DNA of 64,000 bases from Brevundimonas alba (GTDB taxonomy: Bacteria > Pseudomonadota > Alphaproteobacteria > Caulobacterales > Caulobacteraceae): positions 248,001 to 312,000 of the forward strand of contig NZ_JAATJM010000002.1 of NCBI RefSeq assembly GCF_011927945.1, read 5' to 3'. Position 1 is the stretch's first letter; every line of letters starts with the position of its first letter. The position numbers and the translations under genes are program-made. Below the pieces are notes generated by a model that was given only the letters and a program-made list of their open reading frames with translations, searched no databases and was not told the origin of the DNA. Of the stretch, positions 60,662 through 64,000 are shown in pieces.

Positions 60662-61744
60662 TCAGAGCCGCGCGAAGGCCTCGCCGTTCGCATCGAACAA
60701 GTGAGCCTGCGCCGCCGGGACGCGCAGCTTCAGCGCCTCGCCGGCCGCGGGCCGCGCATCGCCTGGCAGCAGCACCGTCACCGCCGCCTCGCCCGCCTGC
60801 AGATAGGCATAGGTCGCGTGCCCCAGCGTCTCGACGAAGGTCACGGTCGCGGCGACCGCGTCGTCCTTGCCGGTTAAGGTCAGATGCTCCGGCCGCACGC
60901 CCAGGGTCACCCGATCGCCCGCATTTGCCCGCGACGCGTCGACCGCGACCTTCACACTCTCGCCAGCTGTAGTGCGCACCGTCGCGCCCTTCGCCGAGGC
61001 CGTGACGATCTCCGCCGCTAGCAGGTTCATCTTCGGGCTGCCGATGAACTCGGCGACGAACAGGTTGCGCGGCCGTTCGTACAGTTCCATCGGCCGGCCG
61101 ACCTGCTCGATCACGCCGCCGTTCAGCACCACGATCCGGTCCGCCAGCGTCATCGCCTCGACCTGGTCATGGGTGACATAGACCATCGTGGTCTTCAGCC
61201 GCTCGTGCAGGCTGGCGAACTCATATCGCATCCGCACGCGCAAGGCGGCGTCGAGGTTCGAAAGCGGCTCGTCGAACAGGAAGACCTTCGGCTCGCGCAC
61301 GATGGCGCGCCCGATGGCGACCCGCTGCCGCTGTCCGCCGGACAGCGCCTTCGGCCTGCGCTCCAGATAGTCGGTGATGTTCAGCGTCTCGGCCGCGGCC
61401 CGCACGCGCCGGTCGATCTCGGCCTTGTCCAGCTTTGCAAGTTTCAGTCCGAACGCCATGTTTTCATAGACGTTCATGTGCGGGTAGAGCGCATAGGACT
61501 GGAACACCATGGCGATGCCCCGGTCGGACGGCGACAGGTCGTTGACCGCACGTCCGCCGATGGCGATCTCGCCGCCGTCCGCCTCTTCCAGCCCGGCGAT
61601 GGTCCGCAGCAGGGTCGACTTGCCGCAGCCCGACGGCCCGACGAAGACCACGAACTCCCCGTCCGCGATCTCCAGGTCGATGCCCTTCAGCACCTCGGTC
61701 GCGCCGAAGCGTTTGGTCACGCCCGTCAGCCGCACGTCCGCCAT
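60662..61744 (-). CDS. ugpC: UgpC/MalK-type sugar ABC transporter ATPase
   Basis: A 360-residue ATPase. Walker A GPSGCGKSTLLR, signature LSGGQRQRVAIGRA, Walker B VFLFDEPLSNLDA and a C-terminal TOBE regulatory domain (LGVRPEHLTLTG) place it in the CUT1 family that energises uptake of glycerol-3-phosphate or oligosaccharides. No permease or binding protein is encoded beside it in this window, so it may serve several transporters encoded elsewhere. ATG 61744 is the family start. Confidence 0.9.
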   Translation of the reverse strand: MADVRLTGVTKRFGATEVLKGIDLEIADGEFVVFVGPSGCGKSTLLRTIAGLEEADGGEIAIGGRAVNDLSPSDRGIAMVFQSYALYPHMNVYENMAFGLKLAKLDKAEIDRRVRAAAETLNITDYLERRPKALSGGQRQRVAIGRAIVREPKVFLFDEPLSNLDAALRVRMRYEFASLHERLKTTMVYVTHDQVEAMTLADRIVVLNGGVIEQVGRPMELYERPRNLFVAEFIGSPKMNLLAAEIVTASAKGATVRTTAGESVKVAVDASRANAGDRVTLGVRPEHLTLTGKDDAVAATVTFVETLGHATYAYLQAGEAAVTVLLPGDARPAAGEALKLRVPAAQAHLFDANGEAFARL

Positions 61745-61829
61745 GTATTCCCGCCTCAAGCTCGTGATCAAGGCAGTGTAAGCGGTTACGGCGTCTGCGC
61801 AATGTTGGTGGCAGCCGTCGCGTCCCTTG

Positions 61830-62393
61830 TCAGGAAGCGGCAACCGCCGCCGAAATCCGCGATAGCCCGTAACTGATCCCGCAATCTAGGTCGTAGGGGT
61901 AAATCTCCGCGAGCACTTGGTTGCGACCCAAGGCGTCAAAATCGCCGTTCATGCCCCGGTCGAGTAAGACGCGGCGCTCTGCGTCCCTCCCCCGTTTGAC
62001 GGCGTCATAGATAATCGCGAAGTCGCGGCCGCCGAAAACGTTGGCGTTCAGCGTCTTGCTCGTATTGTTGACGAATAGGGAACTGGCGGCAAAGGCATTC
62101 GCTGCCGCAGCCTCGCTTGCAAGACCACCGACGGTCCCCAAGGCGTCCGCAACCACGCTCAGGGTGCTGGAGCCGCTGTTGCGCTGAACAGTGACGCCGA
62201 CGAGGTAGTCCTCGCACCGTTGGTCTGAGACCGCGATCAAGGCTGCGGCGAGTTCAGCGTGCTGCAGACTGCTGTCGACCATAGCCAAGGCCAAGGGCGG
62301 CGGATTGATATTCCGCCCCAGCGCAGACGGTCCCAAGGTTTGGCACCCGGCTAGCGAGAGACAGGTTGCGGCCAGTAGAAACGGTGACTTCAT
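61830..62393 (-). CDS. Lipoprotein of unknown function
   Basis: A 187-residue protein with lipobox LAGC (Cys17). The mature part contains a helical, Ala/Ser-rich segment (LGTVGGLASEAAAANAFAAS) and two further Cys residues (DQRCEDY and LDCGISYG). I do not recognise a family. ATG 62393 is chosen for the signal peptide. It is separated by about 90 bases from both neighbours. Confidence 0.75.
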   Translation of the reverse strand: MKSPFLLAATCLSLAGCQTLGPSALGRNINPPPLALAMVDSSLQHAELAAALIAVSDQRCEDYLVGVTVQRNSGSSTLSVVADALGTVGGLASEAAAANAFAASSLFVNNTSKTLNANVFGGRDFAIIYDAVKRGRDAERRVLLDRGMNGDFDALGRNQVLAEIYPYDLDCGISYGLSRISAAVAAS

Positions 62394-62485
62394 GACAGCG
62401 GCTCCACAACAAATGGTAGAACCTAACCGTATCAAATAGTCCGTCAATCACTGTTATTTGGCGGCGGATGGGCCCGAGCGGCCGA

Positions 62486-64000
62486 CTAGCCGTTCGGCTT
62501 CCTGGTGCCTCTGACCTTGCCGCGCGCATCCTTGGGCGCCCACGGACGGTCGCCGCCCTTGGGCTTGCCCTTCCACGGCCGGTCGCCCGCGGCGGCCGGA
62601 GCGGCGTCGGCGTCGGAGCGCGGCGCCCAGGGCGTCTTGCCCTCGGCGGACGGCTTCTTGACCCACGGCTTCTTGCCCGGAGGCGTCGGCGTATCGGGGG
62701 TGCGCTTGACCCAGGGTTTCTTGCCCTCGGCCGCCGGAGCGGCGGAGTCCTCACGCTTCACCCAAGGCTTCTTCTCGCCCTGCGGACGGTCCTCGCGCGC
62801 CTTCCAGGCCGGCTTGTCGCCATCCTCGCGCTTGACCCAGGGCTTCCTCCCCTCGGCCGGAGCAGCAGAGTCCTCGCGCTTCACCCAAGGCTTCTTCTCG
62901 CCTTGCGGACGGTCCTCGCGGGCCTTCCAGGCCGGCTTGTCGCCGTCCTCGCGCTTGGCCCACGGCTTCTTCTCGGGGCGATCGCCGCCCGCGCCGGGCT
63001 TCTTGTCCCAGCGGCTGACCGGCTTCTCCGACGGACCCGGCTTCACGGCCGGATCGATCTTCACTCCGTCCTCAAGTCCCTGGGCGATGGCGGCCTCGAA
63101 CTTGGCCTTCATCTCCTGGGTGATCTCGAACTTGGTCTCGCGCTCGAAGATCTTGATCGAACCGATGTCGCGCTTGGTCACATGCCCCAGACGGCAGATG
63201 GTCGGCATCAGCCATTTCGGATCGGCGTTCTTGTCGCGGCCGATGTTGATGCGGAACCACGCCATGTCGCCCCCGCGGGCGAAGTCCGTATAGGGCACGT
63301 CCGCCTGGCCCTTGTCGTTCTTGCCGGTGGCCTGCTGGCGCTTCATCCGCTCGTCGTCATAGACCTCTTCCGGCGCCGGCAGCTTCTGTTGGTACAGGCG
63401 GATCAGGGCGGCCGCGATCTGCTCGGGCGTGCTCTTCCCCAGCAGCTGCCGGCCCATCGCCAGCATGTCCTCGTCCTCGACCGGAGCAGTCAGAACCGGA
63501 TCGGCCAGCATCCGCTTGCGGTCGTTCTCGACGATCATCTCGGCGCTCGGCGGCCCCGACCACTCGGCCGTGATCCCGGCCGAACCCAGCATCAGCTCGA
63601 CCTTGCGGCGGCGCGTATAGCTGACCAGCAGGACCGAGACGCCCTTCTTGCCGGCTCGGCCCGTACGGCCCGACCGGTGCAGCAGGCCGGCCTTGTTCAC
63701 CGGTATCTCGGCGTGAATGACCAGACCCAGATCGGGCAGGTCCAGACCGCGCGCGGCCACGTCGGTGGCGACGCAGACCCGCGCATGGCCGTCCCGCAGC
63801 GCCTGAAGCGCTTCCGACCGCTGGCTCTGCGTCAGTTCGCCGGACAGGCCGACGACCGAGAAGCCGCGCTCGCGCAGGCTCGACGTCAGATGCTTCACCC
63901 GCTCGCGCGTGTTGGCGAAGACCAGCGCGCCCGGGGCCTCGAAGTATCGGAGCACATTGACGACAGCCAGTTCGACCTCGTTCGGCGCGACCCGGATGGC
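62486..64000 (-). CDS. DEAD-box RNA helicase, C-terminal part (5' end outside window)
   Basis: The frame runs from the window end to TAG 62486, showing about 504 residues. The RecA2 domain has VFANTRERVKHL, VATDVAARGLDLPD and HRSGRTGRAGKKG (motif VI). A DbpA-type RNA-binding domain (MAWFRINIGRDKNADPKWLM, then ICRLGHVTKRDIGSIKIFER) places it in the DeaD/CsdA group. The final 170 residues are basic, with repeats of KKPWVKRED and KPAWKAREDRP. It probably acts in ribosome assembly or mRNA decay. Confidence 0.93.
   Translation of the reverse strand, partial: AIRVAPNEVELAVVNVLRYFEAPGALVFANTRERVKHLTSSLRERGFSVVGLSGELTQSQRSEALQALRDGHARVCVATDVAARGLDLPDLGLVIHAEIPVNKAGLLHRSGRTGRAGKKGVSVLLVSYTRRRKVELMLGSAGITAEWSGPPSAEMIVENDRKRMLADPVLTAPVEDEDMLAMGRQLLGKSTPEQIAAALIRLYQQKLPAPEEVYDDERMKRQQATGKNDKGQADVPYTDFARGGDMAWFRINIGRDKNADPKWLMPTICRLGHVTKRDIGSIKIFERETKFEITQEMKAKFEAAIAQGLEDGVKIDPAVKPGPSEKPVSRWDKKPGAGGDRPEKKPWAKREDGDKPAWKAREDRPQGEKKPWVKREDSAAPAEGRKPWVKREDGDKPAWKAREDRPQGEKKPWVKREDSAAPAAEGKKPWVKRTPDTPTPPGKKPWVKKPSAEGKTPWAPRSDADAAPAAAGDRPWKGKPKGGDRPWAPKDARGKVRGTRKPNG
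62748..62975. repeat. 123-bp tandem repeat inside helicase tail
   Basis: The segment 62748-62870 recurs from 62871 with few changes for about 105 bases. The period of 123 bases is 41 codons, so the frame is kept. It encodes the repeated KREDGDKPAWKAREDRPQGE block. Recent in-frame duplication is likely given the near-identity. Confidence 0.85.

Noticed and set aside
62500..62990. Regularly repeated DNA suggestive of a CRISPR-like array
   Set aside because: The repeat is in frame inside the helicase tail, with no unique spacers of constant length and no cas genes nearby.

Overview
The window is high-GC alphaproteobacterial DNA. Gene content and the order alr-radA-cvpA-purF-SDR, with panB, bamB and der nearby, fit the Caulobacteraceae, most likely a Brevundimonas-like organism. 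That assignment is inferred from synteny and protein style; no rRNA or tRNA gene was seen to confirm it.

Bases 1 to about 38,500 look like the cargo and transfer half of an integrative conjugative element or genomic island. It opens with a partial MobC-like gene and a relaxase (+ strand), then an orphan AbiEi-type antitoxin with a perfect inverted-repeat operator. A tightly overlapping minus-strand type IV secretion operon follows (13867 down to 1980): virB1, virB2, a small membrane protein, virB3, virB4, virB5, an eexN-like lipoprotein, virB6, a virB7-like lipoprotein, virB8, virB9, virB10, virB11, virD4 and an LPD7-domain protein. An XRE-type regulator and a single-domain LuxR regulator sit upstream of it.

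From 15.0 to 25.3 kb lies a complete lasso-peptide locus. It has a GntR regulator, a precursor, a fused RRE/leader protease (B), a cyclase (C) and, on the opposite strand, an ECF sigma factor, FecR-type anti-sigma, STN-domain TonB receptor and lasso isopeptidase. The precursor is the most unusual object here: it carries two copies of the leader-end/core module 36 residues apart, each with T-R before an Ala1...Glu9 ring, so it may encode two lasso peptides. The receptor and isopeptidase suggest that the product, or a metal-bound or related form, is taken up and linearised under sigma/FecR control.

From 26.5 to 38.3 kb is a copper/heavy-metal block: a CnrYXH-like sigma/anti-sigma/sensor module, multicopper oxidase CopA, CopB with six DPHAGH repeats, two CopC proteins, CopD, two DUF305 proteins, two tiny Cys-rich exported proteins, a Cu+ P1B-ATPase and a CsoR-type repressor with two palindromic operators. 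A frameshifted, internally deleted NTF2-like pseudogene and an AT-richer gap (38.3-38.8 kb) mark the probable right margin of the accessory DNA.

From 38.8 kb onward the genes are ordinary chromosomal ones: an SRAP protein, DctA, ArsC/Spx-like protein, GH3 beta-glucosidase, a duplicated membrane-protein/ECF-sigma/membrane-protein cassette, panB, a YfgM-like protein, bamB, der, a hybrid histidine kinase, SDR, purF, cvpA, radA, alr, an UgpC/MalK ATPase, a lipoprotein and the 3' part of a DEAD-box helicase with a repetitive tail.
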